A stretch of DNA of 55,575 bases from Streptomyces sp. MBT53 (GTDB taxonomy: Bacteria > Actinomycetota > Actinomycetes > Streptomycetales > Streptomycetaceae): NCBI RefSeq assembly GCF_016654115.1, contig NZ_JAEQAZ010000068.1, forward strand, positions 1-55,575, in the 5' to 3' direction. The translations under genes and the position numbers were made by a program. Under the pieces are notes generated by a model. It saw only the letters and a program-made list of their open reading frames with translations. It was not told where the DNA came from and did not search any database. Of the stretch, positions 1-8,427 are shown in pieces; position 1 is the stretch's first letter, and each line of letters starts with the position of its first letter.

Positions 1-63
1 CGCCGCCACCCGCCCCTCCACCAGGGCGACTTCGTACCCGTCACCCGCCGACAGCCAACCCAC
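1..63 (-). CDS. Partial CDS at left edge, possible DUF397-like protein (5' end only)
   Basis: A GTG at 63, preceded on the minus strand by a GGAGG about nine bases upstream, opens a frame of 21 codons that runs off the left edge without a stop. The readable peptide starts MGWLSAGDGYEVALVEG and continues RVAA. A tryptophan followed by SAGDGYEVA recalls the N-terminus of the small DUF397 proteins common in Streptomyces, but 21 residues are too few to be sure. The stretch from 64 to 335 holds no gene that I can support. Confidence 0.35.
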   Translation of the reverse strand, partial: MGWLSAGDGYEVALVEGRVAA

Positions 64-335
64 TATGCCCCCGCCTCCCACATCAACACAGCCAGAAGAA
101 AGCACAGTTCAGCCGGGATGCCCCGACACCTGTGCGACGACAAGTGGAACGTTAGCGGCGATCACTGACAATCGGCCGGGGAAGCTGTGCACGGGCTGAG
201 TCGAGACATCGGCGGAACCGGCGAACTAGGCGCCCGGCCATGCCCGTTCCACGCACTCGCGCAGGGCCGGCGGGCGGTTCGCCGGGCCACGAGTTCAGGC
301 CAGACGCACGGCCCCTGCCCGGAACGGACGTGCCG

Positions 336-1571
336 TCAAAGACGCAGGACGATCAGGGCCGTGTCGTCGGTGTTGCCCTCGGCGGGGAGCAGATCGGCGA
401 GCAGGGCGTCGGCCAGGGACTCGGGTTCCGCGTTCCCGTGGTGGGCGAGGGAGTCGGCGAGGCGGGCCAGACCGCGGTCGATGTCCTCCGTACGACGCTC
501 GATCAGTCCGTCGGTGTACAGCACCAGGGTGGCGCCCTCGGCGAAGGGGACGCTCGTCTGCACCCGGCCGACATGCTCGGGTCTGGCGCCCAGCGGCGGG
601 TCGGTGGCCTGGTCGAGGAAGGTCACCGTGCCGTCGGGGTCGAGCAGGGCCGGCGGCGGATGGCCCGCGCAACTGTAGGTGATGGCGTGGTCGTCCCAGT
701 CGATGAACGTCGTGACCGCGGTGGCCGACTCGGCGCCCTCGACGAAACGGGAGTACAGACCGAGGGCCTCCAGCGCGGACCCCGGTCCGTCGGCGACCCG
801 GCAGGCCGCGCTCAGGGCGCTGCGCAGCTGGCCCATGGCGCAGGCCGCGGCCAGACCGTGTCCGACCACGTCACCGACGGCGACCGCCATCCCGCCGTCG
901 GGCAGGTCGACCAGGTCGTACCAGTCGCCGCAGACGTTCAGCGCGCCCACGGCGGGCCGGTAACGGACGGCCGCCCGGTGATGGCCGACCGGGCGCGGCG
1001 GAGGCAGCATCGCCGCCTGCAGGGTCAGGGCCACCTCGCGCTCGTGCGCGTGGGCCGTGCGCAGCCGCTCGTTGACCTGTTGGAGTTCGCGTGCCCGGGT
1101 GTACAGCTCGGCCTCCAGCACCCGGGCCCGGCTGTCGTCGGACTGGCCGCCGAAGCCCCGGACGAACTCGGTGACCTCCTCCACCCGGTGGACGATCAGC
1201 ATCACTTCGCCGTCCGGATCGCGGACGGGCGCGTTGACCGGGCTCCAGAAGTGCTCCACCCACCGGCCGGACAGCGGCGGGTCCTCGATGTCGTAGCGGA
1301 GCAGGGCCATGGTGTCGCGCTCCCCGGTGGTCACCGCCCGCAGCATCGACTCCCGGGTCTCGCGCATCCCGGCCGCCGCCGGGTCCTTGGGGTTTTCGGG
1401 GAAGACGTCGAAGATGTAGCGGCCGACCAGTTCCTCGCGCTTGCGTCCGGACAGGCGCTGAAAGTCCTCGTTGGCGTCGAGATAGACGAGGTCAGGGGTG
1501 AGCAGCGCCACCATCCCGGGCAGGTCGCGGAAGACCGCCGCGTAGTCGATCTCCGGATCCGGATCCTGCAT
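336..1571 (-). CDS. PAS domain-containing SpoIIE/PP2C-type serine phosphatase
   Basis: Predicted cytoplasmic protein of 411 aa that would dephosphorylate an anti-sigma-factor antagonist or similar phosphoprotein. An N-terminal PAS fold (roughly residues 10-135, with DANEDFQRLSGRKREEL) is followed by a short helical linker and a SpoIIE-type PP2C domain. The metal-binding motifs are visible: CGDWYD, VGDVVGHG and, near the C-terminus, LYTDGLIERR. I start at the ATG at 1571 (MQDPDPEIDYAAVF), because the PAS domain begins just after it; an in-frame start at 1613 also exists. There is no kinase or anti-sigma partner next door, so the target is unknown. Such PAS-PP2C proteins are numerous in streptomycetes and often act in stress-sigma partner switching. 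Confidence 0.9.
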   Translation of the reverse strand: MQDPDPEIDYAAVFRDLPGMVALLTPDLVYLDANEDFQRLSGRKREELVGRYIFDVFPENPKDPAAAGMRETRESMLRAVTTGERDTMALLRYDIEDPPLSGRWVEHFWSPVNAPVRDPDGEVMLIVHRVEEVTEFVRGFGGQSDDSRARVLEAELYTRARELQQVNERLRTAHAHEREVALTLQAAMLPPPRPVGHHRAAVRYRPAVGALNVCGDWYDLVDLPDGGMAVAVGDVVGHGLAAACAMGQLRSALSAACRVADGPGSALEALGLYSRFVEGAESATAVTTFIDWDDHAITYSCAGHPPPALLDPDGTVTFLDQATDPPLGARPEHVGRVQTSVPFAEGATLVLYTDGLIERRTEDIDRGLARLADSLAHHGNAEPESLADALLADLLPAEGNTDDTALIVLRL

Positions 1572-1777
1572 GGCCTGCCCGCTTCGACGCCGATGGTCAC
1601 TGTGTCGCTCCACGATAAGAGGGATCTGGCCACGAAGCCCGGAAACGGCACTTTTCGGTCCGGCAAGCAGCGGCGATGCCGTCGGCCGTCACCCGACAGA
1701 GTGGCCTGCCCGCGTGGGCCGCCGTGGGCGGCCGGGCGGTGGTATTGCCCGCTCAGCGGCCACGCCCTTCATGACGA

Positions 1778-2197
1778 TCAGGTGTCCGTCGTGCCGGCGA
1801 CGCCGGTGGTCACCCGGCGGTAGGCGGCACGGGCGTGGAGGAGGCGGGCCAGAGCAGTGCCCAGCAGGGCGGCGGTGAACAGGCAGCCGAGCCAGAACGT
1901 GTCGCGGTGTCCGGCCCAGGTGAGAGTGCCTGCGGGCGGTATGGCGAAGCCGTTGAGGAAGAGCCAGCACAGCACCGCGATGCCGGGGGCCGCCGTGAAG
2001 CGGGCGCACAGACCGAGCACCACGGACAGCAGGGACAACGCGACCAGCGCGGGCGAGGGCCGGTCGGGACCTATCAGCGCGTTGAGCAGTGCCACCAGCA
2101 CCAACGCGCCACCGGATGCCGCGGCCCAGACCAGCGGTGTGGCCATGGGCGAGGGGACGGGCCTCGCTCCGGTACGGAGAGGCACCCAGTCGATCAT
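1778..2197 (-). CDS. Small integral membrane protein of unknown function
   Basis: A 139-aa protein with about four hydrophobic segments: PLVWAAASGGALVLVALLNA, a leucine/valine-rich helix around ALVALSLLSVVLGL, GIAVLCWLFLNGFAIPP and FWLGCLFTAALLGTALARLL. The loop GTLTWAGHRDTF resembles the membrane region of DUF4118-type sensor proteins, but no kinase domain follows. I chose the ATG at 2197 (MIDWVPLRTGARPVP); a longer reading to 2248 is possible. It lies upstream of the phosphatase on the same strand with a 206-bp gap, so it may or may not be co-transcribed. Function unknown. Confidence 0.65.
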   Translation of the reverse strand: MIDWVPLRTGARPVPSPMATPLVWAAASGGALVLVALLNALIGPDRPSPALVALSLLSVVLGLCARFTAAPGIAVLCWLFLNGFAIPPAGTLTWAGHRDTFWLGCLFTAALLGTALARLLHARAAYRRVTTGVAGTTDT

Positions 2198-2291
2198 GGC
2201 TGAGACTCCTTCTGCTCGTCCCGCTCCTCCTGGCGACGGGGGAAGCAAGCCTGCCCGAGTCCGCGCTGCCGCTACAACCTCGCCCCATGGT

Positions 2292-3512
2292 TCAGGCCGT
2301 GGCCCGCACGGCCTCCTTCGACGACTTCGTCGCCCGTCGCTCGTAGAGGATCGGCCACAGGGTGATCAGGACGAGCAGCCAGACCACGGTCACGGTGCGA
2401 ACGTGTGCGCCGAACACCGCCAGCAGCAGGGGCAGTACGCAGCAGGGGAGAGCCACCGACAGCAGCCACCGCTGTTCCCGGCCGGCCTGCCCCAGCCAGG
2501 CGAGTCCGCTGAGCAGGAAGTACCCGGCCAGCGACGAGCACAGCAGCCACCGGGTGGCGTCCGGCAGCGTCTCCAGATGCTCGGCCGCTGCTCCCAGCGC
2601 GGCGGCCAGCGCGGCGAGACAACCGGACACGAAGCAGTGCAGGGGCAGCCCCGCACGGGAGGGCAGCACTCCCGCCGTCAGATGCGGCACTCCCGCGTAG
2701 CCGTGCTCGAAGGACAACGCCCACAGTGTCGCCAGCAGGAAGAACGCCGCGACGGCGACCATGTACAGCTGCTTGTCCCACTCCGCGTCCGAAAGGGCTG
2801 CGACCACCTGGGCGACGCCCTCGCCCAGCACGATGAGGACGAAGAGGCCGAGCCGTTCGCTCAGGTGCTCCGTCTGCGACCGCGCGAGCGAGGGGCGCCC
2901 CGCGGAGCCGCGCCGCGCGGTTCGGTCGTCGTGGCGTTCCCGGGCCTCCTGGTGCTCGACGAGGTCGCGTGCGGAGACCGCGAAGGTGACGTACAGATCG
3001 AGGGCGATACCGAGGGCCCAGAGCCAGTGGCGCAGCGGGTCGTGCGCCCAGAGGGAGACGATCCACGGGATCACGCCGAGCGACATCTGGGCGGCAGGCC
3101 AGTCGACGAGGATCTGGCGGCGGTGCTGCCAGGCCCGGCTCGCCAGTCCCCGGATCAGGACGTAGGCGAGCGCGAACACGCGCGCGTGCTGGTCGTCGCC
3201 CTCGTGCACCCCTGGTACCGCCGCGGCCATGACGGCCATGCCGAACATCGCGGCCAGCACGGTACGGACGTGGGTGTTCTCGTAGGCCACGTTCGCGTAC
3301 AGGGTGAAGACGATCCAGGCCGTCCAGAAGGCCAGGAACAGCAGCGCGTACATGCCCAGGTCGGAGATGTCCGGGACTCCGTGCAGCAGGTGCGCGATCT
3401 GCGCCACCCCGGCCACGGCGACCAGGTCGAAGAACAGCTCCAGCCAGCTGGCGTGCCGGTTCTCCTCGGATGTCTCTTGAGGGGCCGGTGCGGTGGTGTC
3501 GTCGTCGCTCAC
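2292..3512 (-). CDS. Low temperature requirement protein A (LtrA) family membrane protein
   Basis: A 406-aa polytopic membrane protein. The signature opening of the LtrA family is clear: ASWLELFFDLVAVAGVAQ, followed by about ten to twelve hydrophobic helices and the central EHLSERLGLFVLIVLGE motif with its conserved glutamates. The family is named after a Listeria mutant defective at low temperature; its biochemical function is not settled. I start at the GTG at 3512 (VSDDDTTAPAP); a longer frame to 3581 would begin inside the end of the upstream gene. The gap to the hypothetical gene at 3542 is about 30 bp, so the two are probably co-transcribed. Confidence 0.9.
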   Translation of the reverse strand: MSDDDTTAPAPQETSEENRHASWLELFFDLVAVAGVAQIAHLLHGVPDISDLGMYALLFLAFWTAWIVFTLYANVAYENTHVRTVLAAMFGMAVMAAAVPGVHEGDDQHARVFALAYVLIRGLASRAWQHRRQILVDWPAAQMSLGVIPWIVSLWAHDPLRHWLWALGIALDLYVTFAVSARDLVEHQEARERHDDRTARRGSAGRPSLARSQTEHLSERLGLFVLIVLGEGVAQVVAALSDAEWDKQLYMVAVAAFFLLATLWALSFEHGYAGVPHLTAGVLPSRAGLPLHCFVSGCLAALAAALGAAAEHLETLPDATRWLLCSSLAGYFLLSGLAWLGQAGREQRWLLSVALPCCVLPLLLAVFGAHVRTVTVVWLLVLITLWPILYERRATKSSKEAVRATA

Positions 3513-3541
3513 TGCACCACCATGCCCTGTCCTGACGGCGG

Positions 3542-4000
3542 TCAGGCCTCTGACGGCGGGGGAGCCAGCATGATCGGCCACTCCTCGTCGTCGGCGAGGA
3601 GTTCGTCGAGCGTGACGTCGGGTCCCGCGGTGAACACGACGGTCGGCTCGCTCAGGCGCGCGCGGAGTTCCGGATCGACTGTTGTCCGGGCCTCCACGAT
3701 CAGTACGGCGTCGGGGTCGATCGCGGACCGTTCGGGGAAGTCGGCGGGGTCCGTGCTCGCCTGCCGGAGCGGTACGGGGTGGTCGGCGATGCCGACCGCC
3801 AGCCGCCCGGAGTCGACCGACCGCTCGGCCCAGCCGTCCGTCCGCACCAGGTAGAACGCCCCGTCTCCTTCGTAACAGTGCCCACCGAGCCGGGCCATGG
3901 CACGCTCGCCCGGGGTGCCGTCCGGATCGACGACCAGGATGGGGAAGGCCGCGTCCGGATCGTCGGGGACGATGCCGGAGCGGACGTACAGGCGGGCCAT
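3542..4000 (-). CDS. Hypothetical soluble protein, acidic, 152 aa
   Basis: The ATG at 4000 has a GGAGG about nine bases upstream. The protein is acidic and has no membrane segment or signal peptide. It contains phrases such as FPILVVDPDGTPGERAMARL, and ends in an acidic tail rich in LLADDEEWPI. I do not recognise a family. Its third-position GC and good ribosome binding site support it as a real gene. It lies immediately upstream of the LtrA-like gene on the same strand (about 30 bp apart). Confidence 0.7.
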   Translation of the reverse strand: MARLYVRSGIVPDDPDAAFPILVVDPDGTPGERAMARLGGHCYEGDGAFYLVRTDGWAERSVDSGRLAVGIADHPVPLRQASTDPADFPERSAIDPDAVLIVEARTTVDPELRARLSEPTVVFTAGPDVTLDELLADDEEWPIMLAPPPSEA

Positions 4001-4040
4001 GGGGCAGGGCCTCCGAAGCGGATCGGATCTGGGCGGAGCA

Positions 4041-5060
4041 TCAGTACGGTACGTGGTCGCTTCCCGCCGGAACCGCTACCCCTGCCAGCTGTCCCCGCAG
4101 CCGATCGCTGATGATGCTCTCCGCGTCCGCCACGATCGTGCGGACCACCGTCTCGCAGCTCTCCACGCTGTCGATGAGGCCCTGCGCCTGACCGGCCCAC
4201 CACATTCCGCCCTCGACGTCGCCCTCACGCAGCACCCGCTGTCGGCCGCGTTTCCCGGAGGCCAGCTCGGCGACGTCGGAGAAGGCGGCCCCGGGGCGCG
4301 CACCGAGGCGGGCGATGTCCTGGGAGACCGCATTGCGCGCCACGCGGGCGGTGTTGCCGAACTCCCGGAACACGATCTGGGTGCCGCGCTCGTCGTTCGC
4401 GACGATCCGGGCCTTCACGTTCGGGTGGATCGGCGCCTCCTCCGTCGCTTCGAACCGGGTCCCCATGTTGATCGCGCACGCTCCGAGCGCCAGGGCCGCG
4501 ACCAGGCCGGAGCCGGTCGCGAAGCCGCCTGACGCGATGATCGGGATGCGCAGCCTGCGGGCGGCGGCCGGGATCAGTACGAGCCCGGGGACATCGTCTT
4601 GCCCGGGGTGCCCGGCGCACTCGAACCCGTCGATGCTGACGGCGTCGACGCCCAGCGCCTCGGCCTTCAGCGCGTGCCGGACGGCGACGGCCTTGTGCAC
4701 GACCTTCACCCCGGCCTCCTTGAACGCCGGCAGGTGCGGCGCGGGGTTGCTGCCCGCCGTCTCGACGACCTTCACACCGGAGTCGATGATGACCGCCCGG
4801 TAGTCGTCGTACGGCACCGGCTCGATGGTGGGCAGGATGGTGAGGTTGACGCCGAACGGCTTGTCGGTCAGTTCACGGCAGCGCGCGATCTCCTCGGCGA
4901 GCGCCTCCGGGGTGGGCTGGGTCAGCGCGCTGAGGAAGCCCAGCGCGCCGGCGTTCGCGACGGCCGAGATCAGCTCGGCGGTGCCCACCGCGAGCATCCC
5001 GCCGCACACGATGGGATGTTCGACCCCGAACATCTCCGTGAACTCGTTCTGGAAGGTCAT
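4041..5060 (-). CDS. Nitronate monooxygenase / 2-nitropropane dioxygenase family FMN enzyme
   Basis: A 339-aa TIM-barrel flavoenzyme. The N-terminal VCGGMLAVGTAELISAVANA matches the first FMN-binding segment of the family, DGFECAGHPG is the catalytic-His loop, and GGFATGSGLVAALALGA plus INMGTRF form the phosphate-binding end of the barrel. Members oxidise nitronates, or act as FMN-dependent enoyl/keto reductases. The gene is last in a leftward operon with an acyl-CoA dehydrogenase (45-bp gap), an NDP-forming acyl-CoA synthetase and an aldehyde dehydrogenase. That context suggests a role in oxidising or reducing an acyl intermediate rather than nitroalkane detoxification. The exact substrate cannot be read from the sequence. 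Confidence 0.9.
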   Translation of the reverse strand: MTFQNEFTEMFGVEHPIVCGGMLAVGTAELISAVANAGALGFLSALTQPTPEALAEEIARCRELTDKPFGVNLTILPTIEPVPYDDYRAVIIDSGVKVVETAGSNPAPHLPAFKEAGVKVVHKAVAVRHALKAEALGVDAVSIDGFECAGHPGQDDVPGLVLIPAAARRLRIPIIASGGFATGSGLVAALALGACAINMGTRFEATEEAPIHPNVKARIVANDERGTQIVFREFGNTARVARNAVSQDIARLGARPGAAFSDVAELASGKRGRQRVLREGDVEGGMWWAGQAQGLIDSVESCETVVRTIVADAESIISDRLRGQLAGVAVPAGSDHVPY

Positions 5061-5105
5061 GTCACTCCTGTCGCGGGGGCAGAGACGGCACAGGCTTCGG
5101 GGGCG

Positions 5106-6260
5106 TCAGAGGCGTCGCGAGATGATCAGCCGCATGATGTCCGAGGTGCCCTCCTCGATCTCCTCCAACTTGGCGTCGCGCATCCACTGTTCGACCGGGA
5201 ACTCGCGCGAGTAGCCCCACCCGCCGAGCGTCTGGACGGCACCCCAGGTCACCGCCATCGCGGTCTCCGAGGCCTGGAGCTTGGCCATGGCCGCGACCTT
5301 TGTGGCATCCGCCCCGGCGTCCATCTGCCGTGCCGCGTGCAGGGTGAGCAGCCACGCGGACTCGATCCGGGTCGCCATGTCGGCCAGCCGGAACGCGACG
5401 GCCTGGTGCTCGATGATCGGCTTGCCGAACTGCTTGCGCTCGCGGGCGTAGTCGAGCGCGTACTCGTAGGCCGCACGGGCCGCTCCGGTCGCCGCGGCGG
5501 CCAGTACGATCCGCGAGATGTCGAACGTCCTCATCAGCCCGCGGAAGCCCTGCCCCTCGTCCCCGAGCCGGTCGGACTCGGGCACGAAGACGTTGTCGAA
5601 GAAGATCTCGCGGCAGACGATCGCGCGCTGCCCCATCTTGCGCATGGGCTCCCCGAACGTCATCCCCTCCGTACCCTTGCGCAGCAGGAAGGCGGTGACC
5701 CCGGAGGCCCCGCGACTGGGGTCGGTCTTGGCGAACACCACGTACTGGTCGGCCAGTCCCGCGTTGGAGATCCACACCTTCTGCCCGCTGATCGAGTAAC
5801 CGCCCTCGACGCGTGTAGCCGTGGTGACGATGGACGCGGCATCGGAACCCGATTCCGGTTCGGTCGTCGCCAGCGCGGTGTAGAGCGGGTTCGGACCGGC
5901 GAGCGGACGCAGCCACTCCGCCTTCTGCTCCTCGGTGCCGAGCGCGAGCAGCGGGTCGGCGAAGAACCCGTTGGAGCAGACGAAGTTGCCGATGCCCGGG
6001 TCGCCCCAGCACATCTGCTCCTGCACCAGGCACTGCGTCACGACATCGGTGAATCCACCCCCGCCGTACTCCTCGGGCAGCATGAAGTCGGTGATGCCGA
6101 CCTTGGCCGCGGCCCGGAAGATGTCCAGCGGCGACTCGATGTCCCGCTCGTCGACCTCGCGCCCGCGCGGCCGGATCTCGTTCGCGGCGAACTCCCGGCA
6201 CAGTTCGACGATCGCCCGCTGCTCATCGGTCAGCGGCCAGGGCTCAGTGGACGTGCTCAC
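5106..6260 (-). CDS. Acyl-CoA dehydrogenase
   Basis: A 384-aa FAD-dependent acyl-CoA dehydrogenase that would introduce an alpha,beta double bond into a CoA thioester. Visible motifs are TEPESGSDAASI (flavin/substrate loop), GYSISGQKVWISNAG, the helical bundle YARERKQFGKPI, and the C-terminal IEEGTSDIMRLIISRRL, which carries the usual catalytic-Glu region. I start at the GTG at 6260, because GAGGAG sits 8-13 bases upstream. That start overlaps the end of the upstream acyl-CoA synthetase gene by 17 bp, so translation is probably coupled. It acts with the synthetase and aldehyde dehydrogenase upstream; the acid being degraded is unknown. Confidence 0.93.
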   Translation of the reverse strand: MSTSTEPWPLTDEQRAIVELCREFAANEIRPRGREVDERDIESPLDIFRAAAKVGITDFMLPEEYGGGGFTDVVTQCLVQEQMCWGDPGIGNFVCSNGFFADPLLALGTEEQKAEWLRPLAGPNPLYTALATTEPESGSDAASIVTTATRVEGGYSISGQKVWISNAGLADQYVVFAKTDPSRGASGVTAFLLRKGTEGMTFGEPMRKMGQRAIVCREIFFDNVFVPESDRLGDEGQGFRGLMRTFDISRIVLAAAATGAARAAYEYALDYARERKQFGKPIIEHQAVAFRLADMATRIESAWLLTLHAARQMDAGADATKVAAMAKLQASETAMAVTWGAVQTLGGWGYSREFPVEQWMRDAKLEEIEEGTSDIMRLIISRRL

Positions 6261-8427
6261 GCGATATCTCCTGCTCCTCGGTGGTTTCCCGGTGGCCGGT
6301 CGCCCCGGTTGTCTCTGGTACGACTGCTGCGGCACCGGAGACGACGAGCGCGTCCACGGCGAGTGCGCCCTCGGCCCCGACCCGGATCGGGTTGACCTCG
6401 ATGTCCGCGACACCGGGCGCCGCCGCGATCGCCTCCGACACGGCGACGATCGCGTCGATCAGCGCCTCGACGTCGACCGCGGGCTGTCCCCGCCAGCCGT
6501 CCAGCAGTCGGCGCGAGCGCAGCCGGTCGAGCATTCCGGCCGCCGTCCGCCGGTCGACCGGAGCCAGCTCCACGGACACGTCACGCCAGAGTTCGGCATG
6601 GACCCCGCCATGGCCCACGGCCACGGTCGGACCGAAGTCACGGTCCCGGCGCCCGCCGATCAGCATCTCGACGACGCCCGGCCGGGTGTCCTGCTCCTCG
6701 ACGACGTACTCGCCCGGCCCGAGCCGCTCGTACATCTCGCGGAACGCAGCAGCGGCGGTCTCCGGGCCCAACCCGGTTCTGACGGCCTGGTGTTCGCTCT
6801 TGTGCTCGATCCATCCGGCCTTGAGTACCAGCGGCGGTCGCAGGGACGAGCAGGCCGCCGCGAACCCGGCCGCGTCGGTGACCCGTCGTGCCTCGGGCAT
6901 CGCGATGCCGAGTGCGGTGAGGAACGTACGAGCCGCCCAGTAGCCGGGCCCCGGGACGGCCGCTTCGGTTTGTACGGTCGTCGGCGCGGGGCGGGGCTGC
7001 CCGCCCAGCCGGGACACGTGGCCCAGCGCGCCCAGGGCCGCGTCGATGGTGTCGAAGACCGGGACGCGGTGCTCCCGTAGCCGAGCGATCGCGGGCGAGG
7101 CGGCGCTCATGCTGTGCACGATCAGGGGGACGTGCGCCGCGTCCGTCCGGTGGCGGCGGCCGAGGCGGTCGATCACGGCGGACTCGGCGTCCACGAGGCT
7201 CGGCGAGTCCTCGCCGTAGCAGCCGAGATACCCCGACAGGACGACCGAGTCGACCTCGCCGGAGGCGGCCACCAACTCGACGACCTGGGCGTAGACCTGG
7301 AGATCCGCTTCCCCCGCACCCGCGAGGTCCACCGGATTGGACACCGCCGCGGCGGCGGGGAGCAGGGCACGCAGAACGGTCTGCAGCCCGTCGGTGAAGA
7401 CCGGCGCGCGGAGTCCCCGGTCGGCGGCGAGGTCGGCGGCGATCCCGCCCTGTCCGCCGCTGTCGCTGATGATCGCGACCCGGCGTCCGTCCGGCGGTGC
7501 AATCGCGTCCAACACCCTTGCAGCGTCGACGAGTTCGCGCGGTGACGCCACCCGGAGGGCTCCGGCGGCGCGGCACGCCGCGTCGACGACGTCGAGTGCC
7601 GAGGTCATCGAACCGGTGTGGGACCGCGCGAGTCGACGGCTGCCCTCGCTGGCACCCGTGGTGAGGACCAGCGCGTGCTTGCCGGCGCGGTGGAGGGCTT
7701 CGAGGGCTGCGACGATGCGTGTTCCGTCCGCGAAGCTCTCCAGGTAGAGCGCGACCGTGGTGGTGTGTTCGTCGGCGACGAGGGATTCGAGTATGTCGGC
7801 GGCTCCCACGTCGAGTTGGTTGCCGACCGAGTAGAAGCGGGACACGCCCAGTCCGGCCCGTGCGCCGAGGCCGGCGATCTCAGAGCCCAACTGACCGCTC
7901 TGCGAGACGATCGCCAGGCTTCCGGGCGTGAAGTTCCCCCAGACGAGCCGGAGTTGCGTGGAGGCGTTGAACAGTCCGAGGCTGTTCGGCCCGATCATCC
8001 GCGCGACCGACTCGCTGAGCAGCGCGGCGAGTTCGGCCTCGTCGGCTCCGAGTCCCGCGGTGATGGAGAGGAACGCGCGGCATCCCTTGGCGAGAGCGTC
8101 CCGGACGACAGGAAGGACGTGTTGCGGCGGTACGCACAGGGCGACGAGGTCGGGGGTTTCCGGCAGGTCGCCCACCGTCGGACGGCAGGGCTGGCCGAGG
8201 ACTTGCGCGGCACGGCGGTTGACGAGCCACACCTGCCGACGGTCGGTTCCCGCGAGGGCGCCGGTGGCGAGCCAGTAGCCCCATTTGGCGCGGTCCTCGG
8301 TGGCGCCGACGACGGCTATGGACGAGGGGTCGACGAAGGCCCGGGGAAAGGACACGGACGGTCTCCCGGTCTCAGGTGCCGACGGCGGGCCGCCGCGGTG
8401 ATCCGCGGTGCCGAACTGATCAGACAT
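6244..8427 (-). CDS. NDP-forming acyl-CoA synthetase (acetate-CoA ligase family, CoA-binding plus ATP-grasp)
   Basis: A 727-aa single-chain NDP-forming acyl-CoA synthetase. In order: a Rossmann-like CoA-binding domain from about residue 25 (SSIAVVGATEDRAKWGY), a succinyl-CoA-ligase-like region with GPNSLGLFN, SQSGQLGSE and LARSHTGSMTS (the loop that carries the conserved His), a second flavodoxin-like domain with ISDSGGQGGIAADLA, and a C-terminal ATP-grasp domain (PLVLKAGWIEHKSEH; VAVGHGGVHAELW). It would activate the acid made by the adjacent aldehyde dehydrogenase. The ATG at 8427 overlaps the dehydrogenase stop by 8 bp. A much longer upstream extension is only read-through antisense composition and is not used. 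Confidence 0.93.
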   Translation of the reverse strand: MSDQFGTADHRGGPPSAPETGRPSVSFPRAFVDPSSIAVVGATEDRAKWGYWLATGALAGTDRRQVWLVNRRAAQVLGQPCRPTVGDLPETPDLVALCVPPQHVLPVVRDALAKGCRAFLSITAGLGADEAELAALLSESVARMIGPNSLGLFNASTQLRLVWGNFTPGSLAIVSQSGQLGSEIAGLGARAGLGVSRFYSVGNQLDVGAADILESLVADEHTTTVALYLESFADGTRIVAALEALHRAGKHALVLTTGASEGSRRLARSHTGSMTSALDVVDAACRAAGALRVASPRELVDAARVLDAIAPPDGRRVAIISDSGGQGGIAADLAADRGLRAPVFTDGLQTVLRALLPAAAAVSNPVDLAGAGEADLQVYAQVVELVAASGEVDSVVLSGYLGCYGEDSPSLVDAESAVIDRLGRRHRTDAAHVPLIVHSMSAASPAIARLREHRVPVFDTIDAALGALGHVSRLGGQPRPAPTTVQTEAAVPGPGYWAARTFLTALGIAMPEARRVTDAAGFAAACSSLRPPLVLKAGWIEHKSEHQAVRTGLGPETAAAAFREMYERLGPGEYVVEEQDTRPGVVEMLIGGRRDRDFGPTVAVGHGGVHAELWRDVSVELAPVDRRTAAGMLDRLRSRRLLDGWRGQPAVDVEALIDAIVAVSEAIAAAPGVADIEVNPIRVGAEGALAVDALVVSGAAAVVPETTGATGHRETTEEQEISREHVH

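Noticed and set aside
240..1823. Rightward 527-codon open frame opposite the SpoIIE phosphatase
   Set aside because: Low-complexity antisense composition (Gly/Arg/Val-rich) with no motif; the minus strand carries a clear PAS-SpoIIE protein.
1857..3854. Rightward 665-codon open frame opposite LtrA
   Set aside because: Antisense shadow created by high GC third positions; the minus strand has the LtrA family signature.
4041..5060. Nitronate monooxygenase as nitroalkane detoxification
   Set aside because: Operon context is acyl-CoA and amine oxidation; family alone does not prove nitronate as substrate.
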